Of a stretch of 64,000 nucleotides of DNA, positions 30,975 through 39,761 are shown piece by piece; the first letter of the stretch is position 1, and each line of letters opens with the position of its first letter. The stretch comes from Pandoraea eparura (GTDB lineage Bacteria; Pseudomonadota; Gammaproteobacteria; Burkholderiales; Burkholderiaceae): the NCBI RefSeq assembly GCF_902459725.1, contig NZ_CABPSH010000002.1:744001-808000 (forward strand), given 5' to 3'. The position numbers and the translations under genes are program-made. The notes under the pieces are model-generated. The model saw only the letters and a list, made by a program, of their open reading frames with translations. It did no database searches and had not been told where the DNA came from.

Positions 30975-31000
30975 GCGGATCGGGTGTCGTGGGGTGTCGT

Positions 31001-31058
31001 ATTGCCCGGTCGTCACCGGGCAATGAAAAACGGCCGCTCTCTCAGGAGTGGCCGTTTT
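31001..31058. terminator. Two-hairpin bidirectional terminator between topB and the LysR gene
   Basis: First hairpin ATTGCCCGGT/ACCGGGCAAT with a 4-nt loop (31001-31024). The second, AAAACGGCC...GGCCGTTTT (31027-31058), carries A-runs and T-runs on its flanks and can therefore act for both convergent genes. Confidence 0.85.
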
Positions 31059-31081
31059 GCCATGTCACGCCGCGGAAAACC

Positions 31082-32050
31082 TCACACCGACATTCCGGCG
31101 GCCGGTGCGCTCGACGACGGCATCTTGGGCGGTACCCAGCGCTCGGCGGCCGAAATGCCCTCGTTCTGACGGAAGTACTCGACGGTAAGATCGATGAAGC
31201 CGCGCGTCTTGGCCGACAGATACTTGCGACTTGGATAGACGAGCGAAACATCGACCGGCGTTTGCGAGTAGTTGCGCATCAGCGCGACGAGATCGCCGTC
31301 GCGCACATCGTTACCCACGAGGTACGACGGCAGGAACGCAATCCCGTGCCCCAGCAGCACCGACTGACGCAGCAGCGCCGTGTTGTTGCAGATGAACTTG
31401 TTCTGCACACGCACACGTACTTCGCCGTCCGGGCCGGAAAACACGCGATCTTCGCTCCAGATGTCATTCGGCAGCCCGAGCACACCGTGCTCGCCCAACT
31501 CTTGCGGCGTGACCGGTTCGCCGTGCTCGGCGATATAGGCCGGCGACGCACACAACATCACGCGCGTCTCGGCAAGCACACGCGAAATCAGGCTTTCGCT
31601 GTTGATCATGCGCGTGAGCAGAATGCCGCAGTCGTAGCCTTCCTCCACCAGGTCGATCGCCCGATCGGAGAGCGTGAGGTCCACCACGACCTTCGGGTGC
31701 AGCTCCTGGTACTTCTTGATGAGCGGCGCGAGGTTGCGCAGCCCGAACGACACCGGGGCGACGACCTTCAACGTGCCTTTCGGATCGCGTGAGGCGCTGG
31801 AGATGAGGGCATCGGCCTCGTCGACTTCGTCGATGATTTGCCGGCAGCGCTCCAGATACACCTGCCCCGCGCCGGTCAGCGACAGGCTGCGCGTGGTGCG
31901 ATTGAGCAGACGAACGCCGAGATGCGATTCCAGTTCCGCGACGTGTCGCGTGACCACGGCGGCCGACAGATCCATCTGGGCAGCCGTACGGGCAAAGCTC
32001 CCGTTGTCGGCCACTTTGACGAAAACACGCATCGATTGCAGACGGTCCAT
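31082..32050 (-). CDS. LysR-family transcriptional regulator
   Basis: A 322-residue regulator with an N-terminal winged helix-turn-helix (MDRLQSMRVFVKVADNGSFARTAAQMDLSAAVVTRHVAELE) and a substrate-binding C-terminal domain (TLKVVAPVSFGLRNLAPLIKKYQELHP onwards). The CrgA/DmlR-like subgroup is suggested by the MDRL(Q/-)SM start. The target is unknown. It is divergent from hemN, but a shared regulatory link is not evident. The last 25 residues are proline- and alanine-rich. Confidence 0.94.
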   Translation of the reverse strand: MDRLQSMRVFVKVADNGSFARTAAQMDLSAAVVTRHVAELESHLGVRLLNRTTRSLSLTGAGQVYLERCRQIIDEVDEADALISSASRDPKGTLKVVAPVSFGLRNLAPLIKKYQELHPKVVVDLTLSDRAIDLVEEGYDCGILLTRMINSESLISRVLAETRVMLCASPAYIAEHGEPVTPQELGEHGVLGLPNDIWSEDRVFSGPDGEVRVRVQNKFICNNTALLRQSVLLGHGIAFLPSYLVGNDVRDGDLVALMRNYSQTPVDVSLVYPSRKYLSAKTRGFIDLTVEYFRQNEGISAAERWVPPKMPSSSAPAAGMSV

Positions 32051-32407
32051 GTAGTTTCCAAGCGTGATGTGCCGCGTCGTACTGGCGGGGACGTGCATGG
32101 GGGGCCAGCCATTCACTGGCGCTGCACCTGCCCGCGAGCACCAGTCGGCCCCCGCCCGAGGTTATTCCGATGCGAGCCGCGCGTGCCGCCTGGGCTATCG
32201 ACACGGCGGGGGACTTCAATAAGGCGCTAGCTTACCGTAGGCCGCCAAAATTTGCCTGACATGGCAATGATTTGGGCGCATCGCCGCCCTATGAGACGCG
32301 CCGTTGTGGCCGTGGATTCGGGATCGATGCCGGACATCCGCAACGCGCAGACCGTCATCGGACCGTCATCGTTATCGCACGTGGGCCCGGCGCCATCAGC
32401 CGGGTAT

Positions 32408-32421
32408 TTGACCCAGGTCAC
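32408..32421 (+). promoter_or_regulatory. FNR/ANR-like box upstream of hemN
   Basis: TTGAC-CCAG-GTCAC compares with the FNR consensus TTGAT-N4-ATCAA; the dyad is broken only at the last base. Its centre (32414.5) is 41.5 bases ahead of a start site predicted from TACAGT at 32444-32449, the class II activator position. HemN is the oxygen-independent enzyme, so anaerobic activation is sensible. Assignment is by inspection. Confidence 0.6.
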
Positions 32422-32443
32422 GGCGAGGCGTTCGTCGCGACGC

Positions 32444-32449
32444 TACAGT
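32444..32449 (+). promoter_or_regulatory. Candidate -10 element of hemN
   Basis: TACAGT, placed exactly where an FNR class II promoter needs its -10 relative to the upstream box; predicted transcription start near 32456. Confidence 0.45.
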
Positions 32450-32479
32450 CGCATATCCCCTACTGTGACAGGCCGCGTC

Positions 32480-34021
32480 ATGACTTCGCTCCGCCTTACG
32501 TCGACGCCTTGCGCCAACGCCTCAGACACCAGCAAACCGCGCAACGGTGCGCCATGCCCCGGCTGCGCGTCGTGTGTGTCGGCCGAAGGCCTCCGACAGT
32601 CACGGTGCAGCGCGAGCCCTGCGCCGCACAACACCGCCCACGCCGCGCCCCCGATACCCTTCGACGCGCAGCTGCTCGCCCGTTACGACGTAAGCGGGCC
32701 GCGCTACACCTCGTACCCGACAGCGCTGCAATTCCACGAGAACTTCGACGCAAGCGACTACGCGCGCGCAGCGGCGCAGTCCAAGCGCACCGGCAAACCG
32801 CTCTCCTTGTATGTTCACGTTCCGTTCTGTGACACGGTGTGCTTCTACTGCGCGTGCACCAAGATCGTTACGCACAATCGCGCTCACGCGCAGGCTTACG
32901 TCGAGCGCCTGCACAGCGAGATCGCGCGGCAGGCGTCGCTGCTCGGGGCTGGCCGCACCCTCGCGCAGATGCACTGGGGCGGCGGTACGCCGACGTTCCT
33001 CTCGTTGGAACAGATTGCCTCGCTCGTCGAGGCCATCAGCCGCCACTTCGTGATGACGCTCGACGACAGCGCCGAATACGCCATCGAGATCGATCCGCGA
33101 AGTGCCGGCCCGGCGTCGATTCGCGCCTTGCGCGCGCTCGGGTTCAATCGCCTGTCCATCGGGGTGCAGGATTTCGACCCTCGTGTGCAGACCGCCATTC
33201 ATCGTGTGCAGCCGCGCGCGCTGGTCGAAGCGACGCTCGACGCGGCGCGAAGCTGCGGCTTCCGGTCGGTCAACTTCGATCTGATCTACGGCCTGCCGTA
33301 TCAGACGCCCGAGTCGTTCGCGAACACGCTCGACGCCGTGATCGAGATGGCGCCGGAGCGTCTGTCGGTCTTCAGCTACGCGCATCTGCCACAGCAGTTC
33401 AAGATGCAGCGCTGTCTGCCCGACGCCCTGCCTGACGGCCCGCAAAAGCTGGCGCTGTTGCAGACGATCATCACCCGTCTGAGCGCCGCAGGGTATGTCC
33501 ATATCGGCATGGATCACTTTGCGCGTCCTGACGACGAACTCGCCCGTGCGCAGGCCGCCGGCACCCTGTATCGCAACTTCCAGGGTTACAGCACACGGGC
33601 CGATTGCGATCTCGTCGGCGTGGGCATGTCGGCCATCGGCCGCGTCGGCGATAGCTATGCGCAGAACGCCAAAACCCTGAAGTCCTATTACGCGGCCATC
33701 GATGCCGGCGGACTTGCGCTCGCGCGCGGCGTGCGGCTCGATGCAGACGACCGGCTCCGTCGCGATGTCATTTCGCGCCTGATGTGCCACATGTCGCTGG
33801 ACTTCGCCCCCATCGAAGCGGCCCACGAGATTGACTTCGTGACCTACTTTGCACGCGAGCTGGGCGAGTTGGCCGAGCTGGCAGCCGACGGACTCGTGGC
33901 CGTCGACGCCCATGGGTTGCGCATCCTGCCGGCGGGGCGTCTGCTGGTGCGCGTTGTCGCCCAGGTCTTCGATCGCTATCGCCGCGGCGACGCTCACTCG
34001 CGTTGTGCGAAAGTGATGTAA
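32480..34021 (+). CDS. hemN: Oxygen-independent coproporphyrinogen III dehydrogenase
   Basis: A radical SAM enzyme converting coproporphyrinogen III to protoporphyrinogen IX without oxygen. Aligned by eye to E. coli HemN it matches throughout: YDVSGPRYTSYPTALQF, the cluster cysteines C117, C121 and C124 (FCDTVCFYCAC), MHWGGGTPTFLSLEQ, IDPRS, RLSIGVQDF, DLIYGLPYQTPESF, GMDHFARPDDELA. The start at 32480 gives 513 residues, about 50 more than E. coli HemN at the N-terminus. The extension contains CPGCASC. A GTG near residue 33 is a possible alternative start. Confidence 0.95.
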   Translation: MTSLRLTSTPCANASDTSKPRNGAPCPGCASCVSAEGLRQSRCSASPAPHNTAHAAPPIPFDAQLLARYDVSGPRYTSYPTALQFHENFDASDYARAAAQSKRTGKPLSLYVHVPFCDTVCFYCACTKIVTHNRAHAQAYVERLHSEIARQASLLGAGRTLAQMHWGGGTPTFLSLEQIASLVEAISRHFVMTLDDSAEYAIEIDPRSAGPASIRALRALGFNRLSIGVQDFDPRVQTAIHRVQPRALVEATLDAARSCGFRSVNFDLIYGLPYQTPESFANTLDAVIEMAPERLSVFSYAHLPQQFKMQRCLPDALPDGPQKLALLQTIITRLSAAGYVHIGMDHFARPDDELARAQAAGTLYRNFQGYSTRADCDLVGVGMSAIGRVGDSYAQNAKTLKSYYAAIDAGGLALARGVRLDADDRLRRDVISRLMCHMSLDFAPIEAAHEIDFVTYFARELGELAELAADGLVAVDAHGLRILPAGRLLVRVVAQVFDRYRRGDAHSRCAKVM

Positions 34022-34042
34022 GCACGGCGTGGCTGACCTCAT

Positions 34043-34085
34043 AAAAAAAGCGCCCGGCGAAGCTCACCGGGCGCTCTCATTTTCT
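34043..34085 (-). terminator. Terminator between hemN and ybdD
   Basis: A 9-bp perfect stem AGCGCCCGG/CCGGGCGCT. On the minus strand it is followed by seven T residues, closing the cstA-ybdD transcript; on the plus strand only CTCATTTT follows, so it may also serve hemN weakly. Confidence 0.9.
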
Positions 34086-34116
34086 GGGCGACAGAGGCCG
34101 TCAGGCTAACGACACC

Positions 34117-34314
34117 TCAGCAGCATCGTCCGCCGGTCTTGCCGCCATAGCGCGCTTCCTGACGCTCCCGAAAGAACGCCTCGTAGCTCATGACCGGCTG
34201 ATCCGGGTGTGTGGCCTGCATGTGCGCGACATAGGTGTCGTAGTCGGGCAGGCCGACCATCAGACGCATGGCCTGCCCCAGATACCGCCCCACCTTACCG
34301 ACTTCATCGAGCAT
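34117..34314 (-). CDS. YbdD/YjiX-family small protein, CstA partner
   Basis: A 65-residue protein ([20 protein letters not shown]...) ending GGKTGGRCC, matching the YbdD family found directly downstream of cstA/btsT genes. The family is proposed to be needed for transporter function; the mechanism is not known. It starts 16 bases past cstA with a G-rich ribosome site. Confidence 0.93.
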   Translation of the reverse strand: MLDEVGKVGRYLGQAMRLMVGLPDYDTYVAHMQATHPDQPVMSYEAFFRERQEARYGGKTGGRCC

Positions 34315-34330
34315 GGCATCGCCCCCGGTC

Positions 34331-36397
34331 TCAGACCTGACGGCCGGTCGGCAGCGGCTCGAACGGCGTTTCGCGAGCCGTCGGCTTGTTGGCCTGGCGC
34401 GCCACGAGGATGGTGCGCACGCCAAAGATCGCCACGGACACGACCACGAACATGAACACGCCGGAGAGCGTTGCATCGACGTAATCGTTGAACACGATCT
34501 GCTGCATCTGCGCCACCGACTTGGCCGGCGCGAGCAACTTGCCGTCGGCGAGCGCCGCCTGATACTTCGCTGCGTGGGAAAGGAAGCCGACCTTCGGATT
34601 TGCATCGAATATTTTTTGCCATCCGGCCGTGAGCGTGCAGGCCAGCAGCCACAGCGTCGGCAGGATCGTCACCCAGGCAAAGCGCTCACGCTTGAGCTTG
34701 AAGAGCACGCACGTCGCGAGGATCAGCGCAATCGCGGCGAGCATCTGGTTCGAGATGCCGAACAGCGGCCACAGCGTGTTGATGCCGCCCAGCGGATCGA
34801 CCACGCCCTGATACAGGAAGTAGCCCCACGCGGCCACGCACAGGCCCGTGGCGGTCAGGTTCGCGGGCCACGAATCCGTGCGCTTGAGCGACGGCACGAA
34901 CGTGCCCAGCAGATCCTGCAGCATGAAGCGGCCCGCACGCGTGCCGGCATCCACGGCCGTCAGGATGAACAGCGCTTCGAACAGAATCGCGAAGTGATAC
35001 CAGAACGCCATCATCGCTTCGCCGCCGACCACCCGGTGCAGGATCTGGGCCATGCCGACGGCGAGCGTCGGTGCGCCACCGGCACGCGAGATAATCGTGT
35101 TCTCGCCCACTGCGTGCGCGGTGGCGATGAGCACGTCCGGCGTGATGGAGAAGCCCCACCCCGAGACGACGTGCGCCACGGCTTCCGGCGTCGTGCCGAT
35201 CACGGCCGCCGGGCTGTTCATCGCGAAGTACACGCCCGGGTCGATCACCGAGGCCGCAACCAGCGCCATGATGGCCACGAACGATTCCATCAGCATGCCG
35301 CCGTAGCCGATAAAGCGCGCATTGACTTCGTTATCGAGCAGCTTGGGCGTGGTGCCCGACGAGATCAACGCATGGAAGCCGGATACGGCGCCGCACGCGA
35401 TCGTAATGAAGAGGAACGGGAACAGCTTGCCCGACCAGACCGGGCCGCTGCCGTCGACGAACTGCGTGAGCGCAGGCATCTTCAGCTCGGGCGCGACGAC
35501 CAGAATGCCGATGGCCAGCGCCATGATCGTGCCGACCTTGAGGAACGTGGACAGATAGTCGCGCGGCGCGAGCAACAGCCACACCGGCAGCACGGACGCG
35601 ACGAAGCCATAGCCGATCAGCATCCACGTCAGTTGCTTGCCATCGAACGTGAACAGCGGCGCAAAGGTGGCGCTGTCGTGCACGTTCTGGCCGAAATAGA
35701 TCGCGGCCATCAGCATCACGAAGCCGATGATCGACACTTCGCCAATGCGGCCCGGACGAATGTAGCGCGTGTAGACGCCCATGAACAGCGCGATTGGAAT
35801 CGTCAGTCCGACGGTGAACGTGCCCCACGGCGACCCCGCGAGGGCCTTGACCACGATCAGCGCCAGCACCGCCAGGATGATGATCATGATGAGGAACGCG
35901 CCGAACAGCGCGATCACCCCGGGAATCATGCCGAGTTCGGACTTCACGAGATCGCCGAGCGAGCGGCCGTCGCGACGCGTGGAGATGAACAGCACCATGA
36001 AGTCCTGCACCGCACCGGCGAACACCACGCCGGCGAGAATCCACAACATGCCCGGCAGATACCCCATCTGCGCGGCGAGCACGGGGCCGACGAGCGGCCC
36101 TGCGCCGGCAATGGCGGCGAAGTGGTGACCGAACAGCACGTAGCGGTTGGTCGGCACGTAGTCCAGTCCGTCGTTATGACGCCAGGCCGGCGTCATGCGC
36201 GAGCCGTCGAGTTGCGCGACGCGCGTCGCGATGAACTTGCTGTAGAAACGATAAGCGATCAGATACACGCAGACGGCCGCGATCACGATCCAGAGTGCGC
36301 TGACGGTTTCGCCGCGCGATAGCGCCACCGTGCCGAGCGCGCACGCGCCGACGACGGCTACCGCTGCCCAGGGCAGTTGTTGCCAGATACGATTCAT
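34331..36397 (-). CDS. cstA: CstA/BtsT-family carbon starvation transporter
   Basis: An inner-membrane transporter of the CstA family, whose characterised E. coli members import pyruvate (BtsT) and pyruvate or peptides (CstA). The 688-residue protein has about 16-18 membrane helices and the family blocks [41 protein letters not shown] and SSGTTPKLL. The start has a GAGGAG ribosome site; just upstream is a small hairpin CTGCCT/AGGCAG. It is divergent from a histidine kinase/response regulator pair, the same logic as BtsSR control of btsT, though the kinase here is a different type. Substrate pyruvate is inferred. Confidence 0.95.
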   Translation of the reverse strand: MNRIWQQLPWAAVAVVGACALGTVALSRGETVSALWIVIAAVCVYLIAYRFYSKFIATRVAQLDGSRMTPAWRHNDGLDYVPTNRYVLFGHHFAAIAGAGPLVGPVLAAQMGYLPGMLWILAGVVFAGAVQDFMVLFISTRRDGRSLGDLVKSELGMIPGVIALFGAFLIMIIILAVLALIVVKALAGSPWGTFTVGLTIPIALFMGVYTRYIRPGRIGEVSIIGFVMLMAAIYFGQNVHDSATFAPLFTFDGKQLTWMLIGYGFVASVLPVWLLLAPRDYLSTFLKVGTIMALAIGILVVAPELKMPALTQFVDGSGPVWSGKLFPFLFITIACGAVSGFHALISSGTTPKLLDNEVNARFIGYGGMLMESFVAIMALVAASVIDPGVYFAMNSPAAVIGTTPEAVAHVVSGWGFSITPDVLIATAHAVGENTIISRAGGAPTLAVGMAQILHRVVGGEAMMAFWYHFAILFEALFILTAVDAGTRAGRFMLQDLLGTFVPSLKRTDSWPANLTATGLCVAAWGYFLYQGVVDPLGGINTLWPLFGISNQMLAAIALILATCVLFKLKRERFAWVTILPTLWLLACTLTAGWQKIFDANPKVGFLSHAAKYQAALADGKLLAPAKSVAQMQQIVFNDYVDATLSGVFMFVVVSVAIFGVRTILVARQANKPTARETPFEPLPTGRQV

Positions 36398-36762
36398 AGT
36401 CTCTCCTCGGAACTGCCTCCTTCAGGCAGCAACCCGGGACGGTGCCGTTGCGGCACTGCCCCGCCTCTTGACGCGGCGCCATGACAGCGCCGTCGAACGT
36501 GGCTCACTGCGCGCGCCCCTCTTTCGGGGGTCTGTGCTCAGTGAGGGAGGGCGCAATTGCGCAGTCCATCGGCATGCGGACATCCGACCTGACGCAACAC
36601 CGGCGAGACGCTGGCGAGTTACACTCGTCTGCCCCGGCCACGATTCGGCGTGTAGTATTGGCGTTTGCCCGCCCCGCCACAAGCGCGGAACTACGCAGCC
36701 TCGCTACGTGCTACTACGTAGCGAAGCTGCCTGAAACGCGGCACTGCAGCTTTCCGAATGTC
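36398..36762. other. Divergent region between cstA and the kinase gene
   Basis: No gene supported. It contains a small hairpin in the cstA leader and a large inverted repeat at 36695-36730. Confidence 0.6.
36695..36730. repeat. 15-bp inverted repeat upstream of the sensor kinase
   Basis: Arms 36695-36709 and 36716-36730 (core TCGCTACGT / ACGTAGCGA) pair at 14 of 15 positions with a 6-nt loop. It ends 32 bases before the kinase ATG and has no T-run, so it looks like an operator or leader hairpin rather than a terminator. Confidence 0.85.
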
Positions 36763-38148
36763 ATGAATCTCCGACAGAAATTTTTCGTCCTGGCGTTGCT
36801 GCCGGTGGCCTTGGCGATGGTCGCCATCGCGTTGGCGGTGCGACACCAGGGCAACGAGCTTTCGCGCGCGCAGCACGACGCCGTGCAAACCACGTCGCTG
36901 GCCAACAAGCGGGCGGAGCTGCTGCATTACGTGGGCCTTGCGCGCAACGCCATCCAGCCGCTGTACGACGGCCCCGACACGCCCGCCGCCCGCGAGGCCG
37001 CCCTCGCCATCCTCGCCCGTCTGGAGTTCGGCAAGGACGGCTACTTCTTCGTCTACGATCTCGAAGGCCGCAGCCTGATGCATCCGCGCCAACCCGAGCT
37101 GGTCGGCCACAACCTCTGGTCGCTCAAGGACGCGTCGGGCGCGCCCACGATCCAGCGCCTGATCGCGGCGGCACGCGCCGGTGGCGGCTACGTGCAATAT
37201 CCGTGGGAAAAACCGTCGCTGCACCAGATGGCGCCCAAGCTCGGCTACGTGGTGGCCCTGCCGCGCTGGAACTGGATGATCGGCACCGGGATTTATCTCG
37301 ACGACGTCGAAGCCACGCTGCGCGAGTCGGACGACCGCGCCCAGGCGAACATCGACCGCACGCTGATCTGGATCACCCTCATCGCGTCCTCGTGCCTGGC
37401 GATCGTGGCCTTGTGCGGGCTTGCCGTGAACATCAGCGAACTCAAGACCGCCGATGCGAAGTTGCGCCAACTGGCGCGTCAGGTGGTGGAGTCGCAGGAA
37501 CTCGAGCGCGCGCGCATCTCGCGCGAGTTGCACGACGGCATCAGCCAGTTGCTGGTGTCGGTCAAGTTACTGCTCGAGTCGGCGTCGATGCGCCTTCCCG
37601 GTTCGCCCGCCGCCGCCAGCACCGCGCTGGGCGTGGCCATCGATCGGTTGAACGGCACGCTCGGGGAAGTGCGGCGCATTTCGCAGGCGCTGCGCCCGGC
37701 CATGCTCGACGATCTCGGCCTGGCCGCGGCCATCGACCAGCTCGCGCGGGAATTCGGCTCGCATGCGGGCCTGCCGGTCGAGATGCAAGTCGAAGGCGAC
37801 GCGCCCGTGCTGGACGACAACATCAAGACGATGCTCTATCGCATTGCGCAGGAAGCCCTGACCAACATCGAGCGCCATGCGCACGCGTCGCGCGTCTCGA
37901 TCCTGCTGAGGTTCAAACCTGACGGCATTCACCTGTCGATTGCCGACGACGGCCGCGGCTTCGATGTCACCGACGTGCATCACAACCCCAGCCATGGCAT
38001 CGGCCTTCGCAACATGCGGGAGCGGCTCGACGCCGTTGGCGGCGTGCTCGGTATTCAGTCGTGGCCCGGCCTTACCACCATCAACGCGTGGGTGCCCCTC
38101 ACGCCCGCTGCCGCGAAAGCGGCGCTTCGTGCAACCTCACGCCCATGA
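36763..38148 (+). CDS. Cache-domain sensor histidine kinase (NarL-partner type)
   Basis: A 461-residue membrane kinase. One membrane helix (residues 6-26), a periplasmic single-Cache domain (about 35-195, with GKDGYFFVYDLEGRSLMHP and NWMIGTGIYLDD), a second helix (about 201-222), a HisKA_3 domain with His257 in RISRELHDGISQLL, and a HATPase domain (NIERHAHASRV, DDGRGFD, GIGLRNMRERL). Cache domains of this type bind small organic acids. It is divergent from cstA and overlaps its regulator gene by 4 bases, so it plausibly senses the transported acid. The ATG at 36763 is chosen because it precedes the first membrane helix. Confidence 0.93.
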   Translation: MNLRQKFFVLALLPVALAMVAIALAVRHQGNELSRAQHDAVQTTSLANKRAELLHYVGLARNAIQPLYDGPDTPAAREAALAILARLEFGKDGYFFVYDLEGRSLMHPRQPELVGHNLWSLKDASGAPTIQRLIAAARAGGGYVQYPWEKPSLHQMAPKLGYVVALPRWNWMIGTGIYLDDVEATLRESDDRAQANIDRTLIWITLIASSCLAIVALCGLAVNISELKTADAKLRQLARQVVESQELERARISRELHDGISQLLVSVKLLLESASMRLPGSPAAASTALGVAIDRLNGTLGEVRRISQALRPAMLDDLGLAAAIDQLAREFGSHAGLPVEMQVEGDAPVLDDNIKTMLYRIAQEALTNIERHAHASRVSILLRFKPDGIHLSIADDGRGFDVTDVHHNPSHGIGLRNMRERLDAVGGVLGIQSWPGLTTINAWVPLTPAAAKAALRATSRP

Positions 38149-38777
38149 CGCAAGCGCATCCCATTCGACTGCTCCTGATCGACGATCACCCACTCGTGCG
38201 CGACGGACTGCGCGCCCGCTTCGACGCTTCGCCCAACCTGCAAGTCGTCGGCGAAGCGGGCAATGCGCAGGAAGCGCTCACGCGGGCGAAGACGGCGTCG
38301 CCGGATCTCGCGCTGATGGACATCAGCATGCGCGGCACAAACGGCATCGAGCTGACGGCACAGTTTCGCGAGCAGTTTCCGCACATCGCCGTATTGATTC
38401 TCTCGATGCACGACAACGCCGAATATGTGCGGCAGGCCGTGCGTGCCGGCGCGCGCGGCTATGTGCTCAAGGACGCCCCCGCTCATGAGATCGTGACTGC
38501 CATCGAACGCGTGGCGCGCGGCGATTCGTACTACAGCGCCGCCATTGCCGCACGGGTGGTACAGGCCTCGACATCGCACGCGCCCATCGATTCGCTGACG
38601 CCTCGCGAACGTGAAATCCTCTCGCGGATCGCACGCGGATTGGCGAACAAGCAAATTGCCACGGAGATGGATCTGTCGGTCCGAACCGTGGAGACGCACC
38701 GGCTCAACATCAAACGCAAGCTCGGCATCGAAGGCCAGGCAGAGTTGATCAAGTTCGCGGTGGAAAATCGGCTGTAG
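38145..38777 (+). CDS. NarL/FixJ-family response regulator
   Basis: A 210-residue regulator: receiver domain (RLLLIDDHPLVRDGL, phospho-acceptor in LALMDISMRGTNG, LSMHD, KD) and a C-terminal LuxR-type helix-turn-helix (LTPREREILSRIARGLANKQIATEMDLSVRTVETHRLNIKRKL). It overlaps the kinase stop (ATGA). The likely target is the divergent cstA promoter; the inverted repeat at 36695-36730 is a candidate site. Confidence 0.94.
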   Translation: MTQAHPIRLLLIDDHPLVRDGLRARFDASPNLQVVGEAGNAQEALTRAKTASPDLALMDISMRGTNGIELTAQFREQFPHIAVLILSMHDNAEYVRQAVRAGARGYVLKDAPAHEIVTAIERVARGDSYYSAAIAARVVQASTSHAPIDSLTPREREILSRIARGLANKQIATEMDLSVRTVETHRLNIKRKLGIEGQAELIKFAVENRL

Positions 38778-38857
38778 GTCGCATGCGGGGCGTGCGCAGG
38801 GCGCGTGTCGATCGTGGGGCGCGCGGGCGCGGATGAGTCGGTCGACCTTAAGGCGGC

Positions 38858-39292
38858 TCACGCCGAGCGTGATTCATGCAGAAACGGGTTGTATACCTCC
38901 ACACCGGTATTGGAAAAATCCTTGACGTTGCGCGTGACCACGACCAGTCGATGCACCAACGCGGTGGCCGCGATCAACTTGTCGATGGGGTGCTCCGAAT
39001 GGGGCACGCGCAGACGTGCCCAAACGTTACAGATCGTCTGGTCCACCGGCAAAATCTCGCGCGCGTAATCGCGCTTCAGCTTCTCGAGCCATGTCTCGAT
39101 CAGCGCCGCCTGTCGCGCATCATTCCGGTGCCGAAGGATTTTCACACCACGCTGCAATTCCCCCAGCGTGATAACCGAAAGGAATCGTGGTGATTGATCA
39201 CGATCGGTCAGGCGGATAAAGCGCTGAACCCCTTCGTCACCGCCCCCGCATTTCCGACACTCGCTAATAACGTTCGTATCGAGTAAATACAT
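38858..39292 (-). CDS. FitB/VapC-type PIN-domain toxin
   Basis: A 144-residue PIN-domain ribonuclease with the acidic set D5 (LLDTNVIS), E45 (LGELQRG), D104 (PIDKLIAAT) and D125 (NVKDF). Sequence style is closest to FitB (LLDTNVISE...; LGELQRGV; YNPF end). It starts 15 bases past its antitoxin, so the pair is one transcript. The RNA target is unknown. Confidence 0.93.
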   Translation of the reverse strand: MYLLDTNVISECRKCGGGDEGVQRFIRLTDRDQSPRFLSVITLGELQRGVKILRHRNDARQAALIETWLEKLKRDYAREILPVDQTICNVWARLRVPHSEHPIDKLIAATALVHRLVVVTRNVKDFSNTGVEVYNPFLHESRSA

Positions 39293-39307
39293 CGGACGCC
39301 CGTCGCC

Positions 39308-39514
39308 TTAGTTGATACGTTCAAAATCGCTGTCCAGTCCGACATTCGGCATGGCCAGCAGTGCTTCGCCCAGCGAGCGAAACCCCGGAACCCGCGCCAC
39401 GTTATCCAGAATCGTCAGCACCTCTTCTTCCGGCGTTCTCCCATACATGGCCGCGCGCGACCGGATCGATCGCATGAGCGGTTCGTCAATACCTTCGATC
39501 AACATCATGTGCAT
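39308..39514 (-). CDS. FitA-like antitoxin
   Basis: A 68-residue protein with a ribbon-helix-helix-like segment (MRSIRSRAAMYGRTPEEEVLTILDNV), as in FitA. The C-terminal tail (residues 45-68) probably wraps the toxin. The ATG at 39514 has an AGGAGG site. Such antitoxins repress their own operon with the toxin. Confidence 0.88.
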   Translation of the reverse strand: MHMMLIEGIDEPLMRSIRSRAAMYGRTPEEEVLTILDNVARVPGFRSLGEALLAMPNVGLDSDFERIN

Positions 39515-39648
39515 CAGCGCCTCCTGAGGTTCCGAATGGAAAAGTCGTTGTCCGAACAGAACAACAGGGAAAATGCTATCACCACACCCCTTTCGAAAAC
39601 CGCCTGGATCCTTGCCTGGCAAGCCTTTCGGAAGTCTCACAAGACAAC

Positions 39649-39680
39649 AAAAATCCCACCGAAGTCTCCCTCGGTGGGAT
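39649..39680 (-). terminator. Rho-independent terminator of pckG
   Basis: On the minus strand a perfect 10-bp stem ATCCCACCGA/TCGGTGGGAT with an 8-nt loop, then TTTTTG. It lies about 80 bases past the pckG stop and ahead of the FitAB genes. Confidence 0.92.
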
Positions 39681-39761
39681 CGCTGTGCGCACTACACCCA
39701 AGTGAGCGCCGATGCCGGCCGCCCGAGAGGTCAGCGCGTCGTCAGTCCAACATCGGACAAA

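Larger units (their letters stand above)
32051..32479. other. Divergent region between the LysR gene and hemN
   Basis: No gene supported. It holds the FNR-like box and candidate -10 element for hemN. Confidence 0.6.
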
